From the NCBI GenBank assembly GCA_963995505.1, contig OZ023184.1:5084001-5148000 (forward strand): a DNA stretch of 64,000 nucleotides. The letters are read 5' to 3'. Both the position numbers and the translations under genes were made by a program. The notes below the pieces were generated by a model. That model made no database searches. It was not told where the DNA came from and saw only the letters and a list, made by a program, of their open reading frames with translations. This DNA is from Hypericum androsaemum. Lineage: Eukaryota > Streptophyta > Magnoliopsida > Malpighiales > Hypericaceae. Positions 35,966-47,341 of the stretch are shown in pieces; the first letter of the stretch is position 1, and each line of letters opens with the position of its first letter.

Positions 35966-37259
35966 CAAACGACACCCGGCTATTTTTCTAGCATAGTGTT
36001 AAAAATTTTTTTTTTACCAATCTGGTGTTCTCGGAAAATATTTTACCAATCTTGTGTTGGCCAGAGCACGACCATATTTCAGCGTTTCTAGTTACCGAAA
36101 AATGGCAGAATTCTGTCGTTTTGAGTTTGAACACGGTCAATAAATACCGTTCTCCGGTACAAGCTGCAGCTCACACTAATTCATCTCAAACTTCGTAAAC
36201 GGCTTGGCTCCGGCTGGAGCTTACGATCTAAGATCTAATTAGAAGTTATCGTAGATTAAAAGAGGAATTAATCTAGTATGATCATCAATCGGATTTATAT
36301 GCATTAATTTAATTAGGCCATATGTCCTTTTTGGGTTCCATAGAGAACATACTTTGATGTTGCTGGCTTTGTTATTTAGTTGATAATTATTCATGCTTAT
36401 ATGACAATATCTCTGGTACTAAATGGAATTTTTTGTTCTGGTAAACATGGTCATTAAGAACAAAGAAATTAAAAAAATAAATAAATTGTGTGCCTTAACG
36501 AGGTTCCAGTGGAAAACGCTTGAGGTACTCTTTCCTCTCTAGTTTAATTGCATTAATTTAAGAGTAAATGTGCATTGAATATTGGTAAATAAATGTGATG
36601 CTAATCATATATATATATATATATATTTTGGGGGGTTATTGTGGCTGTTTAATGACTAATTAGACATAACCATGTGGAATACATAATTATATTCAAACGG
36701 TTCAGAAATTGCATAGACGTACTAATACTATATAAATGTGGAATTGTTAGTGTCTATGCGCAATTAATTGGCTTCAAAATTGATGAACACGTATTTGATA
36801 AAAGTTTTCGTCTTTTGGTTGATTTGTACGTTATATGTGAATGAATTCGATCTATGTTCATCTTGAACGTTTTGTGTGTTATTGGTGTTAACATACTGAC
36901 GAGTTTCAGCGATAATCCAAACAAGTTTTGTGGATTCTAATTTCTCAAACACGAAATGCCTAATAAATTACCAGAAAACGGCAATTGGTGGCCGTGAATC
37001 GTAAGCTCTAACCGGAGCCAAGCCGTTTACTAAGTTCAAGGCAAATTAGTGCGAATCGTAACTTATATCGGAGAACGGCATTTATTGACCGTGCTCAAGC
37101 TAAAAAGGATAAAATTTTACCATTTTTCGGATATTAGAAATACTGAAATATGGTCATTTTCTAACCAACACAAGATTGGTAAAAAAAATTTCGAAGATAC
37201 CAGATTGAAAAAAAAAAATTTTTTTAACACCATGGAGGAAAAAGAGCCGGTTGTCCCTT
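35966..37259. mobile_element. Mutator-like (MULE/fold-back) element with long inverted ends, element 1
   Basis: The left 270-290 bases (about 35966-36245) are matched in reverse by about 36965-37259. For instance, left AATCTTGTGTTGG, CACGGTCAATAAATACCGTT and AAACGGCTTGGCTCCGG pair with right CCAACACAAGATT, AACGGCATTTATTGACCGTG and CCGGAGCCAAGCCGTTT. The ~720-base interior is AT-rich with no gene, and includes an (AT)n tract near 36607-36626. Long inverted ends without transposase are typical of non-autonomous Mutator-like elements. The outermost boundaries and the target duplication are not resolved. Confidence 0.75.
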
Positions 37260-37762
37260 TGTCGCTTTTTTTTGGAGAAATTTTGTCCCTTTGTTGCTAA
37301 CTCCACCGTCGACACGGTGTGGTTTTGCCGCTTGAGCTAACTAGTTGCGTTTGGGGATAAGCATTAAGCCGCCTCAGGTCCACAACTAGAGGAATTAGAA
37401 ACTGATTAATCAAATTTAATGCATGCTACAAATTTAACAACTTATGTAATTTTGGTATTATGTCATATGATCCTTGGATATGTACATGTCAAACGTGTGA
37501 AAAAGCTATGACGATTGGGAAGACTGTTTACGTGACCATGGATTTTGGAAATGAAAACTCAACGTTCGGACACTAATGTCGATTACACGTTTGGATTGGA
37601 TGAAATTTCTGAAAATATTACAAAATTCTCTTAAAAAGTATTTAACATTCATGCGTTCTTAAAATTTTGATTTTTTAAAAGATTAAGATTTGAATTGGAC
37701 ATCTCTTAATTAAACTAGAACATCAACTTTGCCACTTAAACTTTTGAGTGAACAACAAAATC
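37260..37762. other. Intergenic, nothing recognised
   Basis: AT-rich sequence between two mobile elements. Confidence 0.5.
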
Positions 37763-38118
37763 GGGACCGGATTTGGTCCTGGAGGCCAAATCCAGCACGG
37801 TGCTGGAGGATTTTTATTGAAGGACACGCGGGGACTATTTTACAAAAATGCAGAAATACGGGGGTGCAAAATAAAAAAAGCCCACAACCATTTAATCATA
37901 ACTGGATAAACCATTGAATCGTAACTGAGTAAACTATTGAATCGTAACTGAGTAAACTATTGAATCCCCGGGACGGGAAAAAATGGACCATTGAATCATA
38001 ACTAGGTAGACCATTGAATCATAATTAAGTGAACCATTGAATCATAACTAAATCAACCATTGAATCGTTCAGGACGATCCTGGTTGGATTTGGCCTTTCA
38101 GGACCAAATCCACTCCCG
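37763..38118 (+). mobile_element. Fold-back TIR element with 23-bp internal repeats, copy 3
   Basis: The most complete copy (356 bp). It starts CGGGACCGGATTTGGTCCTG; the end in reverse starts CGGGAGTGGATTTGGTCCTG. Each end is itself a palindrome (GGATTTGG...CCAAATCC). The interior has the shared segment with GGGGACTATTTTACAAAAAT and the 23-bp repeats with core ATTGAATCATAACT. The bases next to the ends are AAT on both sides, which could be a 3-bp duplication but is weak evidence. Confidence 0.8.
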
Positions 38119-38540
38119 AATCCGCTCGTGGTTAAAGAGGGTAGTACGGCTGGTGTTGCTGCTGGTGACGGATCGGATTCTGGGGTTGATGGGTGTTTCT
38201 GGGCGGGCGAGGATGGTGGTCCCCATCATCTCTTTTGGCCTTTGGCTTTTACTTGCTTTCGTGCATGGGGGGTGTCGTTTTCTTTATTAGGGAAGAGAGT
38301 AGGGAAGAAGAAGAGGGGGAAGAAGAAGAGAGGTGGAGTGTACACGTGGATGCCATATCATCAGAAAAGTCTAATGTGGCTGCTTCACGTGGCCGGTCAA
38401 GGTTCGGGCAGATGGGCAGAGTCTGGGAAGCTGCCCAAGCCTCTAATTAATTTTAATTAGAATAAGTTTGACTCAATTGATACGTTTTAAACTACAGGGT
38501 ACTAACTTGATTTTTTGCGATACCACAGGATACTTAAGTA
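38119..38540. other. GC-richer stretch, unassigned
   Basis: Contains overlapping ORFs of glycine- and glutamate-rich composition (38128-38460) without a recognised domain. It lies just before a LINE relic and may belong to it, but I cannot show this. Confidence 0.4.
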
Positions 38541-40235
38541 GACTTTTTTCTTTTTAGTATGATTGATGACCGTATAAGTTGCAAGATAGGTACATGGAAG
38601 GAGAAGTTTCTCACGCGTGCTGGGAGGGAGACATTAATCAAGTCAGTGTTGCTATCCATTCTGACGTACTTGATTAGTTTCTTTCGAATACCTGGTAAGA
38701 CTTGTGACCGAACTGAGAAGAAGTATTGTGGTTTCTATGGGGTGCTTCAGAGGCATGTAAGAGGATGCACTGGAGGAGTTGGCCCCATACGTGCCGATCT
38801 AAGGCTGAAGATGGGTTGGGTTTTCGTAAGCTGGTGAATTTTAGTAGGGCATTGTTCCATCGATGCAATCGTCTTAATGCTTCTCTTTACAACCCTAGTT
38901 ATGCTTGGCGGAGTATCATAGAGGGACTCTATTTGCTTTTGCCGCACCTTAAGTGGAGGGTGGAAAATGTGCGGGATATCAGGATTTGAGAGGATATGTG
39001 GTTACCAGGGATAGAGAGGGGCTCACCACGCTATATATATCCAAGGTCGGATATGTTGCAGACTATGGTAGATCTATTGGTGGACGGGGAGGCACGCTGG
39101 GATGAGGAGTGCTTGGCGGAGGTTTATACGGAAGAGGATGCGAGGATTATTCGGGCTATCCCACTAAGTGCCAAGAAATCGATTGATCTTTTACGTTGGA
39201 GTCACATGCGAGATGGACTTTACTCAGTGAGAAGTGGATATTATATGGACTTTCAGGATCGGTGGAGGTTATCAGAGTTTGCAGGCATTATAGGTCACAA
39301 TCGGGAGTATGGCAGTTGTGCTGGAATCTTGTATGCCCTCCTCGGGTCAAATCCTTCCTTTGGAGGGCGCTTGATGATTGCCTCCATCTGCGGTCTACCC
39401 TGAATCGAAGGGACTAGAGGTTGATGATAGGTGCCCTTTTGTGGTGGATCCTCGAAGACTGGTTTACATCTTTTCTTTACTTGTGCAGTGAAGTTATTGC
39501 ACAAAGTTGGAGTTAACATTACCGATCATTTGGTGGACGGCTTTATCGACTCTTGTGTTCAACTTTGGCAGGCCGCGAAGGAGGGGAGCGAGGTAGTCGT
39601 GCGGTGGCGCTGTAGGGACTTTGGAAGCTTCATAACACTGTGATTTTTGCCAGAGGAACCGGAGGTGCTGGGAGGCGGTTCAACTTTGGATGATTATTTA
39701 ATAGCTAATGCAAAGGTCTCGTCTACAGGTATATCTGAGCATGAGAGGTGGTTTCCTCCAAACCAGGATAGTTAAAGATTAACACGGATGTGAGAGTTGG
39801 TGTTGAGGATAGTGGGCAGGTGGGAGTGGTTTTTAGGGATCATGCAAGGTTCATGGGTTGGTCAAGGTTGTGCCGCATTTGGTGCATCCTTTCTTGCTTG
39901 AGGCGCATGGTGTGTTGGTTGGGATTGAGATGCGAGTGGTGAAGATGCTCTATAGGGTTATGGTGAAATCTGATTATTTATTAGTAGTGAAGCAGTCAAC
40001 ATGGCTATGCTGGACTAGAATGACTTGGCTTTAATGATGGTGGATTGCAAAGAAACTTATGTAGGTAGTATGATTGTTGTTTTCGATTTGCAAGAAGGGA
40101 GGCCAATGAGGTTGCTCACAGGATGGCAAAATCGACATTGCCTACATGGCTGAGGTATCTTAGTTTTGAGGTTGCACCTCGCCTGCTTGTTGACACATTT
40201 ACTCTTGATGTACTCACGACTAGGATTGGTTGATT
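38541..40235 (+). mobile_element. LINE ORF2 relic with C-terminal RNase H
   Basis: Broken frames in order: WKEKFLTRAGRETLIKSVL near 38594; WPHTCRSKAEDGLGFRKL near 38778-38830; LLRWSHMRDGLYSVRSGYY near 39190-39245; PPRVKSFLWRALDD near 39335-39375. After 39780 comes an RNase H-like segment (INTDVRVGVEDSGQVGVVFR) and near 40085 RRANEVAHRMAKS. This is the 3' half of a plant LINE of the type that carries a C-terminal RNase H. The RT core is missing, and multiple stops make it inactive. Confidence 0.8.
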
Positions 40236-40412
40236 AGATCTTTTAAGGTTGGGGTTTCTCTTTGGGTAGGTTGGTAGAATAGTTAAGTCCTTGGGGCATT
40301 GGTTGGGATGTTTTATGTTATTTTGGGGTGATGATGTATTATGGGCAACACGCAGTGCTTATTATTCAGCAGTGCTATTATTAGTGCGCTCTTTTTTCTA
40401 TTTCAGTTTTTT

Positions 40413-40750
40413 CATAGTTTTAAAAAATGTAGTTCGACCGATCAGACCAAAATTCATTCCATTTACCGGCTCATTTTTTGGGTGAAAAACGAGCTTTGAT
40501 CAAACCGTCCATTTTCTGATCCGACTGGGCGATTTTTAGCCTCGTTTCGAAAATAAGTCCCTGGAAAAATGAAGCTTCTCGAAAAAGAGAAGAGATTAAG
40601 GGTTTTTTTAGAAGAAGAGAAGATGTTGGATGGGTGATATTTTCCATGGTTTTAAACCCGGCCCGGAGCTACGACCCAGAATTCCTACCATTTTATGGGT
40701 CGGCCGGTTGAACCGGTCGGACCAAAAATATTTTTATTTTTAAATATTTT

Positions 40751-40783
<33 letters not shown>

Positions 40784-41345
40784 AGGTTAAAATATACTTA
40801 TTTTCCATACAAAAAAAAGTAGACTTAATTTTTTATCTCTCCATTCTATAAATCTACTTTTTATTTATTTATTACTTTATAAACTTGTCAAATCAATTTT
40901 TTTTCCTCGAAAACCACAAAAAAAGTCAATTTCGCCCATTTTTGTACCAACCGGGTTCGACCGGTTAGGATGGACCTCAAAATCGGCCAGTCTGACTAGA
41001 TTTGGTCCGGTTAGTACAGACCCCGGTCAAAAGTCTAAAAATGACCCGGTCTTGTGCCCATTTTGTAGTCCAACTGGTCGGACCACCGGTCAGACCGTAT
41101 TTTTTAAAACCATGATATTTTCTTGTTGTGTGGATTATGGGCCAGAGACCAAAAGAAATGAAGATGGGCTTTGTAGTAGATGGGCTTTACAAATTTTTTT
41201 ACCTATATAATAATATGTATATATAATTAAAATATTTTATTAAAATAAAAAGGTCTGGTTCGACCGGCGGTCTGACCGGTCGGACTGAAAAAACAGAAAA
41301 CAGGCAAATTATGGTTCGTACAAAAATCCGTATTTTAAAACTATG
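40413..41345. mobile_element. hAT-type MITE, outer copy of a nested pair
   Basis: Left end CATAGTTTTAAAA, right end TTTTAAAACTATG, flanked by AGTTTTTT / ATTTTTTC (imperfect 8-bp). Without the inner insertion it would be about 455 bp. Both halves carry CGACCG...GGTC-type phrases shared with the inner copy, so the two belong to one family. Confidence 0.7.
40645..41114. mobile_element. hAT-type MITE, inner copy inserted in the outer one
   Basis: A 470-bp element with ends CATGGTTTTAAA and TTTAAAACCATG and an exact 8-bp duplication ATATTTTC at 40637-40644 and 41115-41122. The interior includes (TA)n at 40755-40782 and several CCGGTCGGACC-type phrases. No coding capacity. Confidence 0.87.
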
Positions 41346-41669
41346 ATTTTTTCCAGTGGGGTGAATTTTGTGGAATAGATTTTTTTACCAAGACCGGTAG
41401 CTACAACCTTGTGCTATGTATGAGAGAAATTCTACGTATTGATGAGTAGTATTTCAGGTGAATAGTGACTAAGGTCGGAAATTGGGAGCTTTATGTTTGT
41501 CAATATAATTGATTTTGGTTTGGTCTGATTAATGAGGTTAAGTATTTACGCTTAAAAAATGCCCCTTTCAAATTGAGTAATGTGTCCCCTTAGATAAAAT
41601 TCATCGAACTAGAATTTTCACAAAATTTTGATGCACCATGCGTTGAATGAATAATAACAAGTTGCGGGA
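41346..41669. other. Intergenic, nothing recognised
   Basis: No gene or structured repeat recognised between the MITE pair and the duplicated PUB block. Confidence 0.45.
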
Positions 41670-42139
41670 TCAATGTGGTCATATACGAATTTGGCCATTT
41701 TTACTGGATCCGGGATTGACAAACGACCATGTATAAGTATAAGACGGTTTACTTTCTATAGAGGGAGAAAGTCAAAATGTGCGTTCGTTTCGTTTAACAA
41801 GCACATGCGTAAATTATTCTTAATTATGCTGTTTCGAGCCCAGTCATTAGCCAAGCGCCGTTTAACACGGACTTGGTAAAGTTGTCCGCTTTTCCCTTCC
41901 TTAGAAAAGTCGTACATAAGTTCACCCAAAAAAAAGTCTTACATAATCAAACGGATATCCTCAGAATAATAATAATAATTATTATTATTACCAAACGCCT
42001 ACCATTTTCCAACTCTCTTTTCTGTTTTATTTTTCCCTTTTTTTCTCTCTCTCAACGTTCGCGAGTTTCCCAGCGTAATGAACTTTCCGTGTTTTGACTT
42101 TCTAACGTTGAATACCTCACGCCCTTTAATTTGGACTCG

Positions 42140-42149
42140 TATATTTAAA
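42140..42149 (+). promoter_or_regulatory. TATA box of PUB22/23-like gene 1
   Basis: TATATTTAAA, 186 bases before the ATG and embedded in a conserved block (GCCCTTTAATTTGGACTCG) shared with the second copy, where this element is altered. No ATG lies between the expected transcription start and the coding start. Confidence 0.6.
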
Positions 42150-42334
42150 ATTAAAACCCCCACCCTACTCATCCTCCCACTCCAAAATCAAACCAATTCA
42201 CACAACTACTCCTCTAATTCAAACCTAACTCTCTTTACTTCCATCCACAAATTAACTCTTAACATTTCCCATCTGGGTTCTTCCTTAACCAGCTCGAGAA
42301 GCGCAAAATTTACATCACAGTCGGACTCTATCCA

Positions 42335-43543
42335 ATGGAAGAAGTGGCGGTGCCTAATTTTTTCGTATGCCCTATATCCCTAGAGATAATGAAGGACCCG
42401 GTGACGGTTCCCACCGGGATAACCTACGACCGGGTGAGCATCGAGAAATGGTTGTTCGCCGGGAAGAATGCCACGTGTCCGGTGACCAAGCAGGTGATCT
42501 CCGACTGCGAGCTCACCCCCAACCACACTCTCCGCCGTCTGATCCAGTCCTGGTGCACCCTCCACGCATCACACGGCGTCGAGCGCATCCCAACTCCCAA
42601 GCCGCCAACCACCAAGACCCAGCTCGTCAAGCTCCTAAGGGAGACCGAGACGACACACCAATGGGTCGCCTGTCTTAAAAAGCTCCGGTCCATCGCTGGC
42701 GACACCGAGACCAACAAGAGGAACATGGAGGCCGCGGGGGCGGTTGACTTCCTGGCCTCCATGGTCAACGGATTCAAACTCGAACTCGAGTGCTCTGATC
42801 AGCTCAGTGAGGAGGCGTTAAGCATCCTCTATACCTTACGCGTATCCGAGCCTACCCTAACCAACCTCGCGGGAAGCGAAGCCTTCATCGATTCCCTAGC
42901 GAGGATAATGCGAACAGGAAGCTACGAGTCTAGGGCATACGCGGTCTTAATGCTCAAATCGGTTCTTTCAGTCGCCGACCCTTTAAAGATCATCAGCTTA
43001 AGACACCAAATCCTCGTCGAAGTAGTCGCTGTCCTAAAAGACCAAATATCCCAACAAGCATCCAAAGCTTGCCTTCAACTGCTCATCCACGTGGCTCCCT
43101 GGGGGCGACACAGGGTCAAAACGGTGGAAGCCGGCGCCGTCACGGCCCTCATCGACATCCTGCTCGAGTCCTCTTCGAGACGGCCCGCGGAGATGGCAAT
43201 GACGCTGCTGGACATGCTCTGCCAGTGCGCGGAGGGGCGGGCCGCGCTGTTAGGCCACGCGGCTGGCGTAGCCGTCGTGTCGAAGAAGATCCTGAGGGTT
43301 TCGCAGGTCGGGAGCGAGCGCGGGGTGAGGATCTTGTCGTCGGTGGCGAGGTTCTCGGCGACGCCCGGGGTTATCCGGGAGATGTTGCACGTTGGGGTCG
43401 TGGCTAAGCTATGCTTGGTGCTCCAAGTTGATTGCGGGAGTGAGGTCAAGGACAAGGCCAGGGAGGTCCTGGGGTTGCACGCTAAGGACTGGAAGGACTC
43501 GCCTTGTCTCTCCGTCAGCTTGGCCTCCTCGTATCCAGATTGA
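42335..43543 (+). CDS. PUB22/PUB23: U-box E3 ubiquitin ligase, PUB22/23-like, copy 1
   Basis: Single exon, 402 residues. The U-box spans residues about 7-80 (FFVCPISLEIMKDPVTVPTG, ITYDRVSIEKWLFAGKNATC, CPVTKQVISDCELTPNHTLR), followed by the phrase ERIPTPKPP and an ARM-repeat region to the C-terminus SPCLSVSLASSYPD. Known of the family: cytosolic E3 ligases; PUB22 acts on the exocyst subunit Exo70B2 and PUB22/PUB23 on the proteasome subunit RPN12a, in immunity and drought. It differs from copy 2 by about 17 substitutions and an extra six residues near 150-156 (with ECSD). It is one co-ortholog of the Arabidopsis PUB22/PUB23 pair; which one cannot be said. Confidence 0.93.
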   Translation: MEEVAVPNFFVCPISLEIMKDPVTVPTGITYDRVSIEKWLFAGKNATCPVTKQVISDCELTPNHTLRRLIQSWCTLHASHGVERIPTPKPPTTKTQLVKLLRETETTHQWVACLKKLRSIAGDTETNKRNMEAAGAVDFLASMVNGFKLELECSDQLSEEALSILYTLRVSEPTLTNLAGSEAFIDSLARIMRTGSYESRAYAVLMLKSVLSVADPLKIISLRHQILVEVVAVLKDQISQQASKACLQLLIHVAPWGRHRVKTVEAGAVTALIDILLESSSRRPAEMAMTLLDMLCQCAEGRAALLGHAAGVAVVSKKILRVSQVGSERGVRILSSVARFSATPGVIREMLHVGVVAKLCLVLQVDCGSEVKDKAREVLGLHAKDWKDSPCLSVSLASSYPD

Positions 43544-43930
43544 TGATTGAAGTTTGGAATTCAATGACCTTTAGCATGTTGATTAATCAGATGAGTGTAT
43601 TTTTGTGATACGCATAGGGTTTAGGGTTGGTTTTTTTATTTTTATTTTTTGTAAATGATTGATTTTGATAGACGTGAAAAATCATAGAAAAACACAGATT
43701 ATACGTGTTGGGCACACAGAACTGTGGCCGACGGATTAATACAATGATTGTTGTTTACGGTTTAAATTAACACAATTAAGCCCAGAGAATTACAAGTTTA
43801 TGTCGAGCAACTCGATTGAGGTTTCAGTCGTACGATTTTTACTGGTTTTGAAGAAAATTTGAATTTGAGATAAAGATTCTAGGAAAGAATCATGAGGGTA
43901 ATGAACCAATTTAAATATCGGCATACCAAG

Positions 43931-44995
43931 TACCATTATATTTTTCTTTTATAAGTAAAATTATATTTATCCAAAAAAATACTTAACAACAATGGCAAAT
44001 AGTTATATTTGATATTGTTTCTATCGCCTATAAATATCTTTTGACACTAACTCCTTACGAATATACACTACATAAGATATTATCCTAGTACATACTCATT
44101 ATAATAAAATATATCTAATATCTTAGTGTAAGCATGAAACAAATCCACTTGGAATTATTTTATCCATTTACTTCTTTCTATCGCCTCGCAAATTGTTTTC
44201 TTTCTAAAGGATATCTATTTTTGGGCAGGCCCAGTGTTTGTTGTTCCTTGCAGATCTGTGAAAAAATCCCCTTCCCGGCCCATTTAAAATCAGCACCGGT
44301 CCATTTTTCTCATTATTTCTATCCCTGATCGGCCCACTAATTGGGTTTTAACCATTTCTTGTATTGGTGTCTCCGGTTGACTTAAGCTAGTAACATTATA
44401 TTTTGATATTATTCATGGAAAGAAGTTAGTAGAATAAAAAAGAACCGATCGAGAAAGAGTATGAATAGTCGCTCTAAATACAATTGCAAAGTGGAATAAG
44501 GTTGTCTAAGAAGACTAATTTTGGGGAGATGGAATGTATTATTCAAAATTGTTTTAATAACAAGTACAAGCAGATGGAATGTAATAATAAAAATACAAGC
44601 TTATCTTTCTTTATAATTATACAGTTTATCTTTATAAAATGTTTCAAGATTTATTGTTTAATGATGGCACAGATAGAACCAAACAACAATATTGGCAGAC
44701 ACTAGCACTAATTAGGAGAATATTATGTTCTTTATGATGGAAGATAGAGTGACATGTATATATTTTTACTGTCGAGTTATGAGATGTTAATAATTTTAAA
44801 TTTTTGGAAATAATTAGTTATGCACGAATCGAGTTTTCTCGAACTTTTCCTCTCTTTTTTTTGTTGCTAATTGAAGAGAAATCGACACGGATCTTTCAAT
44901 TGATGAGTAACATTTTAATATTCATCCAAAATCTCACAAAGGAGGTCATACATCTAAGATATGCAATCTTAGATGTAATCCAAGTAAATGACTCG
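43931..44995. other. Intergenic, nothing recognised
   Basis: AT-rich, short ORFs without domains. Confidence 0.5.
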
Positions 44996-45990
44996 GTTGG
45001 GGAATAATGCTTCACTCTCACTAGTGGACTTCGTGAGGGAGATCCTCTATCACCATACCTATTCATGTTCTGTGCTGATGGCCTAATCGCTTATCTAAGA
45101 CAAACTGAACATGTGGGTCTGAGCTAATAAGAGTTGCTCGAACTACCCCTTTTATTACTCACTCATTTTTTTCACATGATTCTCTGCTATTTGCACGGGC
45201 TAATGAGATAGAGTTGGGGACTATCCTACGCATCCTCATTTTCTATGAAAATGGAATTGGCAAAAAAGTGAATCTACAGAAAAGCTTGGTGACTCTTAGC
45301 TCTAATGTCTAGGCGAGCGGCTTCGGCAAGTGTTACAAATGTGTGGGGCGCGGCGCAGGCCAACGAGAAGTACCTTGGTCTCCTTACCGTGAACGGTCGC
45401 TCTAAGAATATCGTGTTTGAAGAAAAATGGGCACTTGGAAAGGGAAATTCTTATCTAGAGCAGGTCATGAGACAGTAATCAAGTCAGTGAGGCCATTCCG
45501 ACATATGTGATGAGATGTTTCATACCTGGCGAAGCATCAAAGTTGGGATGTCTGTTTTGGAGGAAAAGCTCGAGTGGCGGGTCGACGATGGTACTTCCAT
45601 TAATCTTTGGTCTGACAAGTGGTTGGTTGAATCAACGTTGGAGCACCCCGAATACCGCTTCCCTGGAAGTGATATATATCAAATGGTTTTTGATTTCCTG
45701 AATCTAGGTACTTTCTAATGGGACATGCCTTTAATAAAGGCCATCTTTTTTCTGCTGAGGATGCTGTGAAGATTATGGCGGCTCACCTTAGTTATGGCCG
45801 GCCAGCAGATGTTCAACGGTAGAAATTTACCAATGATGGGGGAGTATTCCGTGCGATCTGGGTATCATTGGGACTTTAAGAGATGGTGTCCCTCTCCTCT
45901 GTTAAACACGTTGTCGATGCCGGTTGTATGGTTTAAGATGAAACGAACCCATTCAGAATTTGAAGTTTTTCTTTTGATTCGTCTCTAATG
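44996..45990 (+). mobile_element. LINE ORF2 relic
   Basis: Broken frames: FTLTSGLREGDPLSPYLFMF near 45010-45070 (RT block), ENGIGKKVNLQKSL near 45249-45290, AIPTYVMRCF near 45490-45520, WRVDDGTSINLWSDKWLV near 45575-45630 and GEYSVRSGYHWDF near 45839-45880. This covers the late RT to C-terminal region. Many stops and indels are present. It lies between the two PUB copies. Confidence 0.75.
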
Positions 45991-46749
45991 TGCACTCACC
46001 AATAGAACCCTAATGGGTCCCAAAATCACACGAAGATGATGTCTAATTAGTGTTTTCTTGATGGGTAATACAATTTTACTTAAAAAAAAAATGATGTCTA
46101 ATTGAATCTTTTAAGATATTATATATTTTTTAAATAACAGAAAGATGATATGGCATTTTTTAATGCCATATTAACTAATGATGTGTTGCCGACGATGAAA
46201 AAAATATTCTCAGGCTGATATTTGAAAGAGTGTTAATTAAAAATTTTGAGATAATATTATTTACCATTTATTCCAAACATTAATAATGGCCCATGCCTTT
46301 CTGTCGGCTCCCAATTTTTCTGCTTTTTTCCATCCGAAAGAGAAAGCCACTTAATAACATGTGGCAAAATGAGTTAGAATCTTGTAACATGGCACTTCAA
46401 ATTTTGAAATAGCAAGCTGTTAAAAAATATGTTTTCCAAATAAAATTTATCGGACTAAAATTTATTAAGGTTTAAGAGAGGTTGTATGAATAACAATGAG
46501 TTATAATGCGAACACTTTCCTCCTGGTTTAAAGTGTTGAGTTATAATGCGAACACTTTCCTCCTGGTTTAAAGTGTTGAATCGTGTTTTACAGCATTAAT
46601 GCTCGACACTTTTTCCTATTGTTTTTTACAATTGAATTTTGTTATGATAGAATTTTAACAAAATATGCGACTGCAAATTTGTTTGAGGGTTTTAAAATTT
46701 TTATTTAATAAATTTTTAGTAAAAATACGAGTTAAGAGATTAACCGCCG
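45991..46749. other. Intergenic with a 40-bp tandem duplication
   Basis: The unit beginning GAGTTATAATGCGAACAC occurs twice exactly, at 46498-46537 and 46538-46577. No gene recognised. Confidence 0.6.
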
Positions 46750-47179
46750 CTCATATACGAAGTTGGCTATTTTTACTGGATCTGAGATTAACAAACGACC
46801 ATGTACAAGTATAAGATGGCTTACTTTCTAGAGGAGAGAGTCAAAATATACGTTTGTTTAGCGAGCACATGCTTATATTATTAATTTATTCTTAATTAAG
46901 CCGTTTCGAGCCCATTCATTAGCCAACCGCCGTTTACAATTACAACCACAAAAACAGACTTGGTAAGGTTGTACGTTCTTGAGCTTTTCCCTACCATAGA
47001 AAAGTCGTACACAATTAAATGGTTATCCTCATAATAATCCTACTGTTTTCCAGCTCTCTTTTTGTTTTATTTTTTCCTTTTTTTCTCCCTCTCAACGTAC
47101 GCGGGCTTCCCAGCGTAATAAACTTTCCGTAGTTTGACTTTCTAACGTTGAATATCTCATGCCCTTTAATTTGGACTCG

Positions 47180-47187
47180 TATTTAAA
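47180..47187 (+). promoter_or_regulatory. TATA-like element of PUB22/23-like gene 2
   Basis: TATTTAAA at the position where copy 1 has TATATTTAAAATTA. The block before it (GCCCTTTAATTTGGACTCG) is identical. The shortened element may be weaker; this is inference. Confidence 0.5.
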
Positions 47188-47341
47188 GCCCCCAACCCTC
47201 CTCATCCTCTCTTACTCCAAAATCAAACCAATTCACACAACTACCCCTCTAATTCAAACCTAACTCTCTCTACCAAAAATCTCTACTTCCATCAACATCT
47301 GAGTTCGAAGCGCAAAATTTACGTCTCAGCCGATCGAATAC

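Larger units (their letters stand above)
41670..43930 (+). repeat. Segmental duplication, left copy (PUB22/23-like gene with flanks)
   Basis: Aligns with 46750-48955. Upstream similarity begins near CATATACGAATTTGGCCATT (41681 on), continues through the promoter and the whole coding region, and fades after about 43930 in the 3' flank (shared AATCATAGAAAAACACAGAT near 43680). Flanks have many indels, while the coding part is almost identical. Confidence 0.85.

Noticed and set aside
38128..38460. Overlapping plus-strand ORFs after fold-back copy 3
   Set aside because: No domain; three frames are open at once because of GC- and GA-rich composition. May be part of a LINE but not shown.
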